Shown: in pieces, positions 27,745-38,360 of the stretch
How the letters are laid out: each line of letters begins with the position of its first letter
Numbering within the stretch: position 1 is the first letter of the stretch
Source of the DNA: Legionellaceae bacterium
GTDB taxonomy: Bacteria; Pseudomonadota; Gammaproteobacteria; Legionellales; Legionellaceae
Assembly: GCA_018061965.1 (NCBI GenBank)
Contig: JAGOTG010000011.1
Coordinates: 1 to 64,000 of the forward strand
DNA: 64,000 bases
Direction of reading: 5' to 3'
Made by a program: the position numbers and the translations under genes
Notes under the pieces: model-generated
The model's database searches: none
Told to the model about the DNA's origin: nothing
What the model saw: the letters and a program-made list of their open reading frames with translations, nothing else

Positions 27745-29005
27745 CGCGCTGCTTTTCTCCTGTATATAATTGACGTGGTCGACCAATTTTGGTGGGTCCT
27801 GCTGTCATTTCTAACCAATGTGACATCCATCCGACGGTTCTGGCCAAAGCAAAGATCACCGTAAACATATTAGTTGGAATGCCAATGGCGCTTAAGGTGA
27901 GGCCTGAGTAAAAGTCGACGTTGGGATATAATTTCTTCTCAATAAAATAATCGTCTTCTAAAGCAATGCGTTCTAATTCCATGGCAAGCTTGAATAAAGG
28001 CTCATCTTTTGCACCAACCGCATTTAAGACTTCATGACAGGTTTTACGCATCACCAATGCTCTGGGATCATAGCTTTTGTAGACGCGATGACCAAAACCC
28101 ATCAAGCGGAAGGAGTCATTTTTATCTTTCGCGCGTTTGAGGTATTCATTAATTCTACTGATATCTCCAATTTCTTTGAGCATATTCAAACAGGCTTCAT
28201 TGGCGCCGCCATGAGCCGGTCCCCATAAAGCACCAATGCCTGCAGAAATACAGGCAAAGGGATTCGCACCCGTAGAACCGGCCAAACGCACCGTAGAGGT
28301 CGAGGCGTTTTGTTCATGGTCCGCGTGTAAAATGAAGATCGTATCCATGGCTTTTACCAATACGGGATTGGGTGTGGTGCTTTCAGAGGGTGTTCCGAAC
28401 ATCATATGCAAAAAGTTTTCGGTATAGGACATTTTGTTTTGTGGATACATATAGGGCATGCCGATTGAGTATTTGTAACTCATAGCTGCTAATGTCGGTA
28501 TTTTTGCGATCAATCGAATAGCGGATGTGTAACGGTCGCGTTGATTCGTCAGGTCGATGGAGTCATGATAAAACGCCGACAATGCACCTACGATCCCAAC
28601 CATGATGGCCATAGGGTGTGCATCACGGCGAAAGCCATTTAAAAACTGGTACATTTGTTGATGAACCATTGTATGATTGTTGATAAGCTGGCGAAACGAA
28701 GTTTGCTCTGCTTTTTGGGGTAACTCTCCATTGAGAAGGAGATAGCAGATGTCTAAAAAAGTTTTTTTCTCTGCCAATTGATCGATAGGATATCCACGAT
28801 ATAACAATATCCCATTATCTCCATCGATATACGTGATTTTCGATTCGCAGGACGCGGTCGACATAAAGCCAGGATCAAAGGTAAAAGCACCATGGTCGCC
28901 TAGTTTAGCAATATCAAGCACAGGATTGCCTAAAGTAGGTTGATACATAGGTAAATCAATGGGGCCCTGTCCTGGAATAGTTAATGTGGCCGACTCGGGT
29001 TTCAT
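27734..29005 (-). CDS. gltA: Citrate synthase
   Basis: Condenses oxaloacetate and acetyl-CoA, the entry of the TCA cycle. From ATG 29005 it has 423 residues, typical of the gram-negative hexameric type. AAGGA lies 5 bases upstream and [15 protein letters not shown] is the expected N-terminus; the in-frame ATG at 29146 adds 47 unconserved residues and is rejected. Conserved active-site regions are present: [20 protein letters not shown] and MGFGHRVYK, with the catalytic His and Asp in place. It diverges from gyrA and overlaps glpD downstream. Confidence 0.96.
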   Translation of the reverse strand: MKPESATLTIPGQGPIDLPMYQPTLGNPVLDIAKLGDHGAFTFDPGFMSTASCESKITYIDGDNGILLYRGYPIDQLAEKKTFLDICYLLLNGELPQKAEQTSFRQLINNHTMVHQQMYQFLNGFRRDAHPMAIMVGIVGALSAFYHDSIDLTNQRDRYTSAIRLIAKIPTLAAMSYKYSIGMPYMYPQNKMSYTENFLHMMFGTPSESTTPNPVLVKAMDTIFILHADHEQNASTSTVRLAGSTGANPFACISAGIGALWGPAHGGANEACLNMLKEIGDISRINEYLKRAKDKNDSFRLMGFGHRVYKSYDPRALVMRKTCHEVLNAVGAKDEPLFKLAMELERIALEDDYFIEKKLYPNVDFYSGLTLSAIGIPTNMFTVIFALARTVGWMSHWLEMTAGPTKIGRPRQLYTGEKQRDVV

Positions 29006-29168
29006 AAAGATCCTTTTATAAAGCATGCGAACGCTAATCTTACCTAAATTTTCCAGTCGAATCCACAATCCTGCTATGGAAAAGTAATGATAATCTGTCC
29101 TCTTATTTGGAGATATGATACACTTCGGCTTAAGTAAAGGTACCATTTTTTAAGAGGCAGCAGCTCCA

Positions 29169-31757
29169 ATGGCTTATTCCGCAAAAGAGATCATACCGGT
29201 CAATATTGAAGATGAATTAAAACAATCCTATTTAGACTATGCAATGAGTGTCATCGTTGGCCGTGCTTTGCCGGATGTGCGAGATGGTCTGAAGCCTGTG
29301 CATCGGCGCGTATTATATGCGATGAGTGAATTGGGGAATGATTGGTCTAAACCGTATAAAAAATCAGCGCGCGTGGTCGGGGATGTGATCGGTAAATATC
29401 ACCCTCATGGTGACACAGCGGTTTACGATACCATCGTACGGATGGCGCAAAATTTTTCAATGCGATATATGTTGGTGGATGGTCAAGGAAACTTTGGTTC
29501 GGTAGACGGAGATTCTCCTGCGGCTATGCGATATACCGAAATCAGAATGTCGAAATTGGCGCATACATTATTAGCTGATTTGGATAAAGAAACTGTAGAT
29601 TTTGCACCCAATTATGATGAAACAGAATTTGCACCTGTAGTATTGCCAACGCGTATTCCTAATTTGCTGATCAATGGTTCCTCTGGGATTGCAGTCGGTA
29701 TGGCTACGAATATCCCACCTCATAATTTAACCGAAATCTTAGATGCGACGCTGGGATTGATTGCCAATCCAGATTTGACGATTGAAGAACTCATGAATTT
29801 TGTACCTGGCCCGGATTTTCCGACGGCAGGTATTATTAATGGCCGTGCGGGCATTGTGGAAGCATATCGCACTGGTCGTGGACGTATTTCTATTCGTGCG
29901 AAAACTGAAATTGAAAGCGATGGGCAAAAGCATGCGATTATCATCAATGAATTGCCTTATCAAGTGAATAAAGCACGTTTAGTGGAAAAGATTGCAGAAT
30001 TGGTTCGTGACAAAAAAATCGAAGGCATTTCTGGTCTACGCGATGAGTCGGATCGCCAAGGGATGCGGGTGGTCATTGAATTAAAGCGCGGAGAAATTGC
30101 CGAAGTGATTCTGAATAATCTGTATGCGCACACGCAAATGCAGGTTGTGTTTGGGATTAATATGGTTGCGTTGGTTGATAAACAACCCAGGACTTTAAAC
30201 CTCAAGCAAATATTAGAATATTTTCTGAAGCACCGCCGCGAAGTGGTGACTCGTCGTTGTATTTTTGAGTTAAAGAAAGCGCGTAATCGTGCACATGTTT
30301 TGGAAGGGCTTGGCATTGCGTTAGCCAATATTGATGAAATGATTACGCTGATTAAGCAGGCGAATTCACCGCAGGTCGCAAAAGAAAAATTAATGGCATG
30401 TGCTTGGCAGCCAGGTTTGGTGAAAAGCATGTTGGAAAAAGTGGGCGACGATATTTGTCGTGTCGATGATTTACCGCAACAGTATGGTTTGACGGACGAT
30501 GGGTATCGGCTATCTCCCGAACAAGCACAAGCCATTCTTGATTTGCGCTTGCATCGTTTGACTGCTTTAGAACAAGATAAAATTTTGAATGAATACGAAG
30601 GTTTGTTGGCCGTGATTGTGGATCTTCTGGATATTTTGGGTTCGCCAGAGCGTTTGATGAAAGTGATTTGCGATGAGATTTTGGAAGTCAAAGCGCAATT
30701 TGGCGATGTGCGTCGCACCGAAATTATGGCGTCCAGAGAAGATTTAACTACTGCGGATCTGATTACCGAAGAAGATGTGGTGGTCACGTTGTCACATCAA
30801 GGCTATGTGAAGTACCAACCGATTTCCATGTATCAAGCGCAGCGTCGCGGTGGTAAAGGAAAATCTGCTACCAATGTAAAAGAAGAAGATTTTATTGATA
30901 AATTAGTGATAGCAAGTACGCATGATACGCTGATGTGTTTTTCCAATCATGGTAAATTATATTGGTTAAAAGCTTATGAGTTACCGTTGGCGAGCAGGAT
31001 TTCTCGTGGTAAACCGATTATTAATATTTTGCCTTTGGCCGAAAATGAATCGATTAATGCTATGTTGCCGGTTCGAGAATACGAAGAGGACAAATTTGTA
31101 TTCATGGCAACCAAATATGGTACCGTGAAAAAAGTACCGTTACCGGCGTTTTCTCGTCCACGTAGCTCAGGTATTATTGCGATCGATTTAGATGACAATG
31201 ATCGCTTAGTCGGTGTGGATATTACAGATGGCTCCAAAGACATTATGTTGTTTTCGGATGCAGGTAAAGTCATTCGTTTTGATGAGAAATTAATTCGTCC
31301 AATGGGTAGAACGGCGCGCGGTGTGCGAGGTATTCGTTTAACGGACAGTCAATCAGTGATTTCTTTGGTGGTTGCAAAAACAACCGGTACTATTTTAACT
31401 GCGACTGAATTGGGATATGGTAAACGTACTGATATCGAAGAATATCGCATTACGGGCCGTGGTGGTCAGGGTGTGATTTCTATTCAAGTGAATGAACGCA
31501 ATGGCGCGGTTGTGCGGGCTATTCAAGTGGATGATGTTGATGAAGCGATGCTGATTACAGATCAGGGTACGTTGGTTCGTTTTAGAGTGAGTGATCTATC
31601 TATTATTGGGCGAAATACGCAAGGCGTGCGTTTGATCAATGTTGCGTCGGGTGAGCGTGTTGTCGGGATGCAACGAATTGAGGATATTCAAGATGTCCCA
31701 GAATCAGAATCAGAGTCAGAATCAGAGTCAGAAGAAGAAAGCAACGACGATTTATAA
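29169..31757 (+). CDS. gyrA: DNA gyrase subunit A
   Basis: Breakage-reunion subunit of gyrase. The 862 residues have the winged-helix/tower N-terminal domain and a C-terminal beta-pinwheel with the GyrA box QRRGGKG. The catalytic Tyr is at 122 in AMRYTEIRM, as in E. coli. The quinolone region reads [10 protein letters not shown]: position 83 is Thr, as in wild-type Legionella and Pseudomonas, and Asp87 is kept. The C-terminus is an unusual acidic Ser-Glu repeat tail produced by a hexamer DNA repeat, which is also the start of serC in another frame. Confidence 0.97.
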   Translation: MAYSAKEIIPVNIEDELKQSYLDYAMSVIVGRALPDVRDGLKPVHRRVLYAMSELGNDWSKPYKKSARVVGDVIGKYHPHGDTAVYDTIVRMAQNFSMRYMLVDGQGNFGSVDGDSPAAMRYTEIRMSKLAHTLLADLDKETVDFAPNYDETEFAPVVLPTRIPNLLINGSSGIAVGMATNIPPHNLTEILDATLGLIANPDLTIEELMNFVPGPDFPTAGIINGRAGIVEAYRTGRGRISIRAKTEIESDGQKHAIIINELPYQVNKARLVEKIAELVRDKKIEGISGLRDESDRQGMRVVIELKRGEIAEVILNNLYAHTQMQVVFGINMVALVDKQPRTLNLKQILEYFLKHRREVVTRRCIFELKKARNRAHVLEGLGIALANIDEMITLIKQANSPQVAKEKLMACAWQPGLVKSMLEKVGDDICRVDDLPQQYGLTDDGYRLSPEQAQAILDLRLHRLTALEQDKILNEYEGLLAVIVDLLDILGSPERLMKVICDEILEVKAQFGDVRRTEIMASREDLTTADLITEEDVVVTLSHQGYVKYQPISMYQAQRRGGKGKSATNVKEEDFIDKLVIASTHDTLMCFSNHGKLYWLKAYELPLASRISRGKPIINILPLAENESINAMLPVREYEEDKFVFMATKYGTVKKVPLPAFSRPRSSGIIAIDLDDNDRLVGVDITDGSKDIMLFSDAGKVIRFDEKLIRPMGRTARGVRGIRLTDSQSVISLVVAKTTGTILTATELGYGKRTDIEEYRITGRGGQGVISIQVNERNGAVVRAIQVDDVDEAMLITDQGTLVRFRVSDLSIIGRNTQGVRLINVASGERVVGMQRIEDIQDVPESESESESESEEESNDDL

Positions 31758-32829
31758 TTTTGGTGCCGGTCCGGCTATGATGCCGGAACCGGTGATGCAG
31801 GCGGTGCATGCAGAATGGTTTGATTGGCAAAATCAAGGCATGTCAGTGGTAGAAATTGGCCACCGTACCCCAGCATTTATGGCTATGTTGAGCGATGCGG
31901 AAAAGAGTTTACGAGAATTGCTCACGATCCCAGATTCTTATCATGTGCTGTTTTTAGGCGGCGCTGCTCGGACTCATTTTGCTTTGGTGCCCATCAATCT
32001 ATTAGCTCAGCATCAACGTGGGGGCTATTTGGTGTCTGGGATTTGGTCACAGATGGCTTTTGAGGAGGCGCAACGCATCAAATCTGCCTATTGTATTGCG
32101 ACTGCGTCTGCAGAAGGATTTACGCGGGCTCCCAGTCCGTTGCAGTGGCAGCTCCAAGATAATACGGCCTATGTGTATTATGCCTCGAATGAAACGGTCA
32201 ATGGCGTTCGATTTCCAGAGGTCCCTAAACTCGGACAGCATTTACCTTTGGTGGCGGATATGACGTCTAGTTTGTTATCAGAGCCATTAGATATCAGTGA
32301 CTATGGATTAATTTTTGCGGGTTCACAAAAAAATATTGCACCAGCAGGTATGACTGTGGTTATTGTCCGTGCTGATTTATTAGAACATCTCCCGGAACTA
32401 CCTATTCCAACTATGATGGATTATCGAGTCCATGCGACCCATCATTCTTTGTATGCAACGCCTCCGGCTTTCAATTGCTACATGGCATATAAAATGTTTC
32501 AATGGTTGCAAGCGGAAGGGGGTGTGACTGTGATGCACCAGAGAAATTTACAAAAATCCGGTAAAGTCTATGATTACATTGATGCCTCGTCTTTTTATGA
32601 GTGTAAAGTGGAGCAGGGGAGTCGCTCTGTCATGAATGTCTGCTTTTTTCTCCCCAGTCCAGAATTGGACGCAGCTTTTTTAGTGCAAGCTGAACAAGCC
32701 GGTTTATATGCCCTCAAAGGACATAAATTGGTAGGCGGTATCCGTGCCAGCCTCTATAATGCTATGCCCATGGAAGGGGTTGATACATTATTAAATTTTA
32801 TGACCGACTTTGCTAAGGCCCATCAGTGA
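31693..32829 (+). CDS. serC: Phosphoserine aminotransferase
   Basis: PLP enzyme of serine and pyridoxine synthesis. From ATG 31693 it has 378 residues. GAGGA lies 8 bases upstream and inside gyrA. The conserved part begins [15 protein letters not shown] and the PLP-binding Lys lies in [12 protein letters not shown]. The first ~15 residues ([12 protein letters not shown] followed by KKK) are an extra low-complexity lead, because family members normally start two or three residues before IYNF. No alternative start lies between, so the serC start overlaps the gyrA end by 65 bases. cmk follows with a 4-base overlap; aroA, often between serC and cmk, is absent. Confidence 0.93.
   Translation: MSQNQNQSQNQSQKKKATTIYNFGAGPAMMPEPVMQAVHAEWFDWQNQGMSVVEIGHRTPAFMAMLSDAEKSLRELLTIPDSYHVLFLGGAARTHFALVPINLLAQHQRGGYLVSGIWSQMAFEEAQRIKSAYCIATASAEGFTRAPSPLQWQLQDNTAYVYYASNETVNGVRFPEVPKLGQHLPLVADMTSSLLSEPLDISDYGLIFAGSQKNIAPAGMTVVIVRADLLEHLPELPIPTMMDYRVHATHHSLYATPPAFNCYMAYKMFQWLQAEGGVTVMHQRNLQKSGKVYDYIDASSFYECKVEQGSRSVMNVCFFLPSPELDAAFLVQAEQAGLYALKGHKLVGGIRASLYNAMPMEGVDTLLNFMTDFAKAHQ
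31699..31728. repeat. Hexamer repeat read in two frames (gyrA tail and serC lead)
   Basis: Five tandem copies of CAGAAT/CAGAGT. In the gyrA frame they read alternating Ser and Glu; in the serC frame Gln followed by Asn or Ser. Since 30 bases is a multiple of six, copy-number change by whole units would keep both reading frames. Confidence 0.85.
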
Positions 32830-33533
32830 TGACTCCATTCGTGACCCCTCCCGTGATTACTTTGGACGGCCCCAGTGGGACTGGCAAAGGAACTTTATGC
32901 CATCAAATGGCTAAAATCTTGAATTGGCATGTGTTGGATAGCGGTGCGATTTATCGAGCATTTGCGGTGTCAGTACTCCAAGATTTGGCGCATTATCCCC
33001 ATTCCTCTGAGCGTTTAGTGACCTTGGCCCAAACTTTACCGTTGAGTTTTTCCTTGGATGATCCTGATCACCAACGCGTTTTCTTGGCAACTCAAGATAT
33101 CACCGATATCATTCGCACGGAGCAGGTTGGCCAAGAGGCGTCGCGTCTCGCTGCCGTGTCGGAAGTACGCGCTGCATTACTCGAACGTCAGCGCGAGTTT
33201 GCGCAATGGCCAGGCTTGGTCACGGACGGACGAGATATGGGGACGGTTGTGTTTCCCAAAGCAAATTTAAAAGTTTATTTGTATGCATCAGCAGAAGAAC
33301 GAGCAAAGCGACGTTATTTGCAATTAATTGGTCGGGGTATTGAGGCTGATTTGCAGCAAGTGATTGCAGAATTGGCTGTTCGCGACGCGCGGGATATGGC
33401 CCGCCAGTCTGCACCGCTGATGCCAGCAGTAGACGCCGTACAGCTCGACACAACTGGCTTAACCATTGTACAAGTCTTAGAAAGTATATTACAATTGTCC
33501 GCGGAGCGGGGATTGTATCATTTTCGTCCCTAG
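32826..33533 (+). CDS. cmk: Cytidylate kinase
   Basis: Phosphorylates CMP and dCMP. The 235 residues begin with the P-loop GPSGTGKGT, then LDSGAIYRAFA for substrate binding and GRDMGTVVFP, all typical. The start overlaps the serC stop as ATGA. It is followed by a repeat and rpsA, the common cmk-rpsA order. Confidence 0.95.
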   Translation: MMTPFVTPPVITLDGPSGTGKGTLCHQMAKILNWHVLDSGAIYRAFAVSVLQDLAHYPHSSERLVTLAQTLPLSFSLDDPDHQRVFLATQDITDIIRTEQVGQEASRLAAVSEVRAALLERQREFAQWPGLVTDGRDMGTVVFPKANLKVYLYASAEERAKRRYLQLIGRGIEADLQQVIAELAVRDARDMARQSAPLMPAVDAVQLDTTGLTIVQVLESILQLSAERGLYHFRP

Positions 33534-33553
33534 GGGAAATCAAATCTGAATCC

Positions 33554-33596
33554 GTCATCCCGAACTTCGGGAGATGTCTCGCGATGATCGACATGA
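33554..33596. repeat. REP-like hairpin between cmk and rpsA
   Basis: GTCATCCCGAACTTCGGGAG forms a short hairpin (CCCGAACTTCGGG, 33559-33571), and the segment is bounded by GTCAT (33554-33558) and ATGAC (33592-33596). It belongs to the GTCATCCCG class of dispersed repeats. It may attenuate cmk read-through into rpsA. Confidence 0.45.
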
Positions 33597-33683
33597 CGTG
33601 TACAAGCTTTGATTTCATTGTTTTAACTAACCTAATTGTTTTCAATTTGTAAGTTTTGATAACAATATTGCGAGTTTATTATT

Positions 33684-35372
33684 ATGTCAGTAGAAAATTT
33701 CAAAGACCTTTTCGAAAAAAGTATTAAGGGTGTGCAGTTTTATCCAGGTGCAATTATTCCGGCCAAAGTCACTGGGATTGATGATGATTATGTCACGCTA
33801 AACGCAGGCCTGAAATCCGACGGAATTGTTCCTATTGAAGAATTTAAAAGTGTTAATGGCGAATTAGAAGTTAACATTGGGGATATGGTTGAAGTAGCTC
33901 TGGATTCTGTAGAAAACGGCTTCGGTGAGACTTTGTTGTCTCGTGAAAAAGCCAAACGTCAAGAATCTTGGCGCAAACTGTCTAAATCTTATGAAAATAA
34001 CGAGACAGTAACTGGTTTGATTTCCGGTAAAGTGAAAGGTGGTTTCACTGTAGAAATTGGCACAATACGTGCATTTTTACCCGGATCGCTAGTTGATGTG
34101 CGTCCAGTTCGTGATCCTTCTTATTTAGAAGGCAAAGAATTAGAATTTAAAGTTATCAAAATGGACATTAAACGTAATAATATCGTTGTGTCACGCCGTG
34201 CTGTGGTCGAAGAAGAAAGCTCTGCTGACAGACAAGCGCTATTAGATTCATTGCATGATGGCCAGCAATTGAATGGGGTAGTCAAAAACCTAACTGATTA
34301 CGGCGCATTTATTGATTTAGGCGGCATTGATGGTTTGTTGCATATTACTGATATTTCTTGGAAACGTGTGAAACATCCAAGTGAACTATTGACAGTAGGT
34401 CAAGAAGTGACGGTAAAAGTGTTGAGTTTCGACAGTGAACGTAACCGTGTGTCATTGGGTATGAAACAACTTGGCAGTGATCCTTGGAGTGATTTGGTTA
34501 AACGTCATCCAATTCAAATGCGTCTACAGGGTAAAGTCACTAATATTACTGATTACGGCTGTTTCGTTGAGATTGAAGAAGGCGTCGAAGGTTTGGTCCA
34601 TATGTCAGAAATGGATTGGACTAATAAGAATGTACATCCTAGTAAAGTAGTTTCTTTGGGCGATATCGTTGATGTCATGGTCTTGGAAATTGACGAAGAT
34701 CGACGCCGTGTTTCTTTGGGTATGAAGCAATGTGTTGGTAATCCATGGCAAAACTTTGCTCAGAAACACAGCAAAGGTCAAAAAGTAAGTGGAAAAATCC
34801 GGTCTATTACTGATTTCGGAGTGTTCATTGGCTTAGATGGTGAGATTGATGGTTTGGTGCATTTGTCAGATATTTCTTGGACAATTCCAGGCGAAGAAGC
34901 GGTCAAGCAATACAAAAAAGGTCAAGAGCTAGAAGCAGTGATTTTGGCGATTGACTCAGATCGTGAAAGAATTTCTTTAGGCCTAAAACAATTGGATGAA
35001 AGTCAGAGACCTGAAGAATCCGCTGATGCTTACACGAAAGGCGCTGTGGTAACTGGCATAGTATCGTCTGTGGATCCTAAGGTGGTAATGGTAACTTTTG
35101 CAGATAATGCAGTGGGTAAAATCAAGGTATCTGATCTATCTTCTGAAAAAGTAGCGGATGCGACTAAGGTTGTTGCGGTTGGCGACGAATTAGAAGCGCT
35201 GGTAGTATCTGTAGATCAAAAGACCAAGGTGGTCAATTTGTCTGTCAAAGCCAGAGAAGCCAATGAGCAAGACGAAGCTATGAAAAAATATGCGAAAGGC
35301 ACTAAGGGTCCAGATATGACGACTTTTGGTGATTTGCTGAAAGAAAAAATGAAAGATAACAATAACGACTAA
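33684..35372 (+). CDS. rpsA: 30S ribosomal protein S1
   Basis: Binds mRNA at the ribosome and helps initiation on structured leaders. The 562 residues contain six S1 RNA-binding domains; domains 3 to 6 show the [30 protein letters not shown] pattern four times, while 1 and 2 are more divergent as in E. coli. There is no strong ribosome binding site (GCGAG only); S1 genes in relatives also have weak, autoregulated leaders. A strong terminator follows. ihfB, usually next, is missing. Confidence 0.97.
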   Translation: MSVENFKDLFEKSIKGVQFYPGAIIPAKVTGIDDDYVTLNAGLKSDGIVPIEEFKSVNGELEVNIGDMVEVALDSVENGFGETLLSREKAKRQESWRKLSKSYENNETVTGLISGKVKGGFTVEIGTIRAFLPGSLVDVRPVRDPSYLEGKELEFKVIKMDIKRNNIVVSRRAVVEEESSADRQALLDSLHDGQQLNGVVKNLTDYGAFIDLGGIDGLLHITDISWKRVKHPSELLTVGQEVTVKVLSFDSERNRVSLGMKQLGSDPWSDLVKRHPIQMRLQGKVTNITDYGCFVEIEEGVEGLVHMSEMDWTNKNVHPSKVVSLGDIVDVMVLEIDEDRRRVSLGMKQCVGNPWQNFAQKHSKGQKVSGKIRSITDFGVFIGLDGEIDGLVHLSDISWTIPGEEAVKQYKKGQELEAVILAIDSDRERISLGLKQLDESQRPEESADAYTKGAVVTGIVSSVDPKVVMVTFADNAVGKIKVSDLSSEKVADATKVVAVGDELEALVVSVDQKTKVVNLSVKAREANEQDEAMKKYAKGTKGPDMTTFGDLLKEKMKDNNND

Positions 35373-35407
35373 GCTTACGTTACGGTTAATCTGTAAGATC
35401 TACTTAG

Positions 35408-35444
35408 ACCGTGAATACATTTTAAGAGTATTCACGGTTTTTTT
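35408..35444 (+). terminator. Rho-independent terminator of rpsA
   Basis: An 11-bp perfect stem ACCGTGAATAC / GTATTCACGGT with a 9-base loop is followed directly by a run of seven T (35438-35444). Confidence 0.93.
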
Positions 35445-35600
35445 ATTTCTGGTCCTTAGGTTTTGGTAGGTAGACTTTTTCACTAAGGATAAAAAACTCA
35501 GCGTTTAGCACTTCAACTATGGCATAATTCTTAAATCTGGATACAATGGTTCTGAAAGGTATCTGACATCCGGGTTTGGATGAATTGCAAGGATGAACCT

Positions 35601-35885
35601 ATGCGTATTCTGCTTACAGTTTTTTATCTGCTTCTGATTATACTCGGGATCAGTTTTGCGGCGTTGAATGCTGCTTCTGTGCAAGTAAATTTATATTTTA
35701 TCAAATTGACTTTACCTATTTCCGTCTTAATGGCTGTGATGTTAGGTCTTGGCGTATGCGTGGGTTTTTTATTGTTTTTGGCGCGTTACTGGAGTTTAAA
35801 ATCAGAGCATCGTAAAATCAGTAATCAATTGAAATTGACAGAACGCGAAATAAAAAACTTAAGATCAATTCCGTTAAAGGACTAA
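35601..35885 (+). CDS. lapA: Lipopolysaccharide assembly protein A (LapA/YciS)
   Basis: Small inner-membrane protein working with LapB in control of LpxC turnover and LPS assembly. From ATG 35601 it has 94 residues with two membrane helices (about 1-21 and 37-60) and a C-terminal coiled coil, the LapA layout. AAGGA lies 7 bases upstream; an in-frame ATG at 35580 has no such site. lapB follows after 15 bases. Confidence 0.88.
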   Translation: MRILLTVFYLLLIILGISFAALNAASVQVNLYFIKLTLPISVLMAVMLGLGVCVGFLLFLARYWSLKSEHRKISNQLKLTEREIKNLRSIPLKD

Positions 35886-35900
35886 CATTAGTGACTTCTG

Positions 35901-37070
35901 ATGATTAATTTATGGCCTCTGTTACTACCAACGGCAGCATGGTCTGGCTGGTGGATTGCTAAACGCAATGTCGATGGGAAAGTAAAAAAATCTGAGAATC
36001 AATTGTCTCACGAATATGTTGTGGGCTTGAATTATCTATTGAACGAACAACCTGACAAAGCAGTCGATGTCTTTATTAAATTATTAGAGGTAGACAGCGA
36101 AACCGTCGAAACGCATTTGGCCTTAGGCAGTTTATTTCGGCGTCGCGGAGAAGTCGATCGCGCGATTCGAATCCATCAGAATTTGATTGCAAGACCTCAG
36201 TTAAGTGATTTTGAACGCAAAGAAGCCTTAATGGCGCTGGGGCAAGACTATATGAGCGCAGGATTGTTTGATCGAGCAGAACGCATTTTCCTGGAAGTGG
36301 TCAATATGGCGGGTGATCGGGAAATCAGCAGTTTACGCGGCTTGCTCGCCATTTATCAGCAAGAGAAAGCATGGGAAAAAGCATTAGATGTGATTCAAAA
36401 AATTGAACTATGCACAGGTACTTCGATGCATAGTGAAGCGGCCCATTATTTTTGCGAAATTGCAGCGCAAGATTTGAAACAGAATGCGCCTGAGAAAGCA
36501 TTTCAATCCATTCAACAAGCGCTTAGGGTCGATGCGAATTCGGCGCGAGCCAGCTTGATGTTGGCTAAAATTGAAATGCAAGCTGGTCGCTACAAACAGG
36601 CTACACAAGCGCTGAAACGTGTTGCGGAGCAAGATTCAGAGTTTTTGAATGAAATTTTGGAGCCATTGGTATGTTGTCATCGTGAATTAGATACCATGGA
36701 TGAATGTATGGATTATTTGGAGCAAACCATAGCAGCCCATCCTAGAGCGTCGGTAATTTTTGTAATCGGAGATTATTTGTGTCGGGAAAAATCAGTGGAT
36801 TTTGCTATTGATTTTGTGGCAAGCCATTTGGGACGGCACCCGTCGATCCGTGGGTTAAATCAATTGATCCAGTGGCATTTAGAGTCGGCCAGTGGAAAGG
36901 TGCGGGATAAATTGCAAATGTTGTATGACATCACCTCTAAATTCCTAGAAAATAAACCTATTTACCGCTGTGGTCATTGCGGTTTTAGCGGTAGACTTTT
37001 ACATTGGCAATGTCCTAGTTGTAAGCTCTGGGGAAAAACTAAGCCTATTCATGGTTTAGAAGGAGATTAG
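35901..37070 (+). CDS. lapB: Lipopolysaccharide assembly protein B (LapB/YciM)
   Basis: Adapter that presents LpxC to the FtsH protease and connects LPS synthesis to transport. The 389 residues comprise an N-terminal membrane anchor (about 1-20), a row of TPR repeats (about 35-340) and a C-terminal rubredoxin-like metal site with CGHC and CPSC. All family parts are present. It follows lapA and is two bases before pyrF. Confidence 0.95.
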   Translation: MINLWPLLLPTAAWSGWWIAKRNVDGKVKKSENQLSHEYVVGLNYLLNEQPDKAVDVFIKLLEVDSETVETHLALGSLFRRRGEVDRAIRIHQNLIARPQLSDFERKEALMALGQDYMSAGLFDRAERIFLEVVNMAGDREISSLRGLLAIYQQEKAWEKALDVIQKIELCTGTSMHSEAAHYFCEIAAQDLKQNAPEKAFQSIQQALRVDANSARASLMLAKIEMQAGRYKQATQALKRVAEQDSEFLNEILEPLVCCHRELDTMDECMDYLEQTIAAHPRASVIFVIGDYLCREKSVDFAIDFVASHLGRHPSIRGLNQLIQWHLESASGKVRDKLQMLYDITSKFLENKPIYRCGHCGFSGRLLHWQCPSCKLWGKTKPIHGLEGD

Positions 37071-37072
37071 CT

Positions 37073-37771
37073 GTGTCTCATTCTAAACTGATTGTCGCAT
37101 TAGATTTTGCGCAGCCCGCCCAGGCATTGTCTTTGATTGAACAATTGAGTCCACAACACTGCGCTTTGAAAATTGGTTCGGAGTTATTTACGCGGTCAGG
37201 TCCTAGTTTTGTACAGGATACCATCGGGCGTGGCTTTCGTGTATTTCTTGATTTGAAATTTCATGACATCCCGCATACCGTTGCGAAAGCTTGTCAGGCT
37301 GCAGCTGATTTAGGCGTATGGATGTTGACGGTGCATGCCGCAGGCGGAAAAGCGATGTTGGAATCTGCCCGAGAGGCTGTAGAATCTTATGGTGAAAAAC
37401 GTCCGAAAGTGGTGGCGGTAACAGTATTAACTAGTTTGGCAGACAATGATTTGCTTGTAGTGGGTGTGACAGCAACGTTGCAACAACAGGTCGAAAGGCT
37501 TGCAAAATTAACCCAAGAAACGGGTTTAGACGGCGTCGTGTGTTCTGCACGAGAAATTTCTGGTTTAAAAGCTCAATGTGGGCCCCAATTTTTAGCAGTG
37601 ACGCCGGGTATCCGTTTGCCGGGGGATGCCGTGCATGACCAAGTCAGAGTGATTACACCTCAAGCAGCTCTTGCTGCAGGGAGTGATTATTTGGTAATGG
37701 GGCGCTCTATCACGCATGCTGCCGATCCGGCGGCGATTGTGCAAATGTTACAGACTGATGTCTACAAATAA
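37073..37771 (+). CDS. pyrF: Orotidine 5'-phosphate decarboxylase
   Basis: Last step of UMP synthesis. The 232 residues start at a GTG preceded by AAGGAG. The catalytic LDLKFHDIPHTV holds the Asp-Lys-Asp set, and TPGIRLPGD plus GRSITHA bind the phosphate. The lapA-lapB-pyrF order is common in gammaproteobacteria. The pseudopilin gene overlaps its end. Confidence 0.96.
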   Translation: MSHSKLIVALDFAQPAQALSLIEQLSPQHCALKIGSELFTRSGPSFVQDTIGRGFRVFLDLKFHDIPHTVAKACQAAADLGVWMLTVHAAGGKAMLESAREAVESYGEKRPKVVAVTVLTSLADNDLLVVGVTATLQQQVERLAKLTQETGLDGVVCSAREISGLKAQCGPQFLAVTPGIRLPGDAVHDQVRVITPQAALAAGSDYLVMGRSITHAADPAAIVQMLQTDVYK

Positions 37772-38354
37772 TTTTTACGACTGCCCCATTTCCTTTGAGA
37801 CAAATATAGAAAACAATACTTGTTATCCTGATACTCGACATGACCTACGCTTATGGGCGCTAAGGGGAGCAGAGAAGTATCGCTTGTCCGGCCTGTCATT
37901 ATTTGAGTTGTTAATCGTCTTGCTGTTACTGTCGCTCCTATTTGCATTTGGCTTACCGTTCACAACCCAGTGGTACCAAAATCAGCTATTTGGAGTGATG
38001 CAAAAAGATATCGAGCAGGCTATTGAATATGGCACGCAAGAGAGCCTAATTCTGGGCGAGCCTCTGCGTTTGGTCCCGTTGCACGACAATGATTGGTCAA
38101 GTGGATTGGTTTTGCTTAGGGAACGCGATTTTCTGAGTTCACCCCATACCGTGTTGTATGCCTGGCAATGGCGCAGCATGGCCTGGCATGTCGCTTGGCA
38201 TGGTTTTCTATCTGATTCTTATCTGCGTTTTACGCCAGATCTGCGTCAATTGGCTCTGAATGGTTATTTTTTCATTGAAAATGAGATGCAGCCTGGGGTA
38301 AAAATTATGGTTAATAGAGTGGGGCGTGTTCGCCGTCAGCTTGTATTGCAATGA
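37758..38354 (+). CDS. GspH/FimT-family pseudopilin
   Basis: A type IV pilin-like protein: the prepilin motif SG-LSLFELLIVLLLLSLL gives a cleavage site before Leu with the conserved Glu at +5 and one hydrophobic helix. The C-terminal half (ESLILGEPLRLVP, then DWSSGLVLL) fits the GspH/FimT domain. From ATG 37758 the leader is about 45 residues, unusually long and polar, and there is no ribosome binding site. A TTG three codons before the cleavage site (37884) with GAGAAG upstream is an alternative; a start at 37716 is also in frame. It may be the minor pseudopilin of the type II system represented by gspL-gspM, or a pilus protein. Confidence 0.75.
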   Translation: MSTNNFYDCPISFETNIENNTCYPDTRHDLRLWALRGAEKYRLSGLSLFELLIVLLLLSLLFAFGLPFTTQWYQNQLFGVMQKDIEQAIEYGTQESLILGEPLRLVPLHDNDWSSGLVLLRERDFLSSPHTVLYAWQWRSMAWHVAWHGFLSDSYLRFTPDLRQLALNGYFFIENEMQPGVKIMVNRVGRVRRQLVLQ

Positions 38355-38360
38355 GGTTAT

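Noticed and set aside
29006..29146. N-terminal extension of citrate synthase to an upstream ATG
   Set aside because: The extra 47 residues are unlike the family and a good ribosome binding site precedes the ATG at 29005.
29960..30787. A 275-codon open frame antisense to gyrA
   Set aside because: Conserved gyrA occupies the other strand, and the antisense reading has Ser/Arg/Cys-rich composition typical of shadows.
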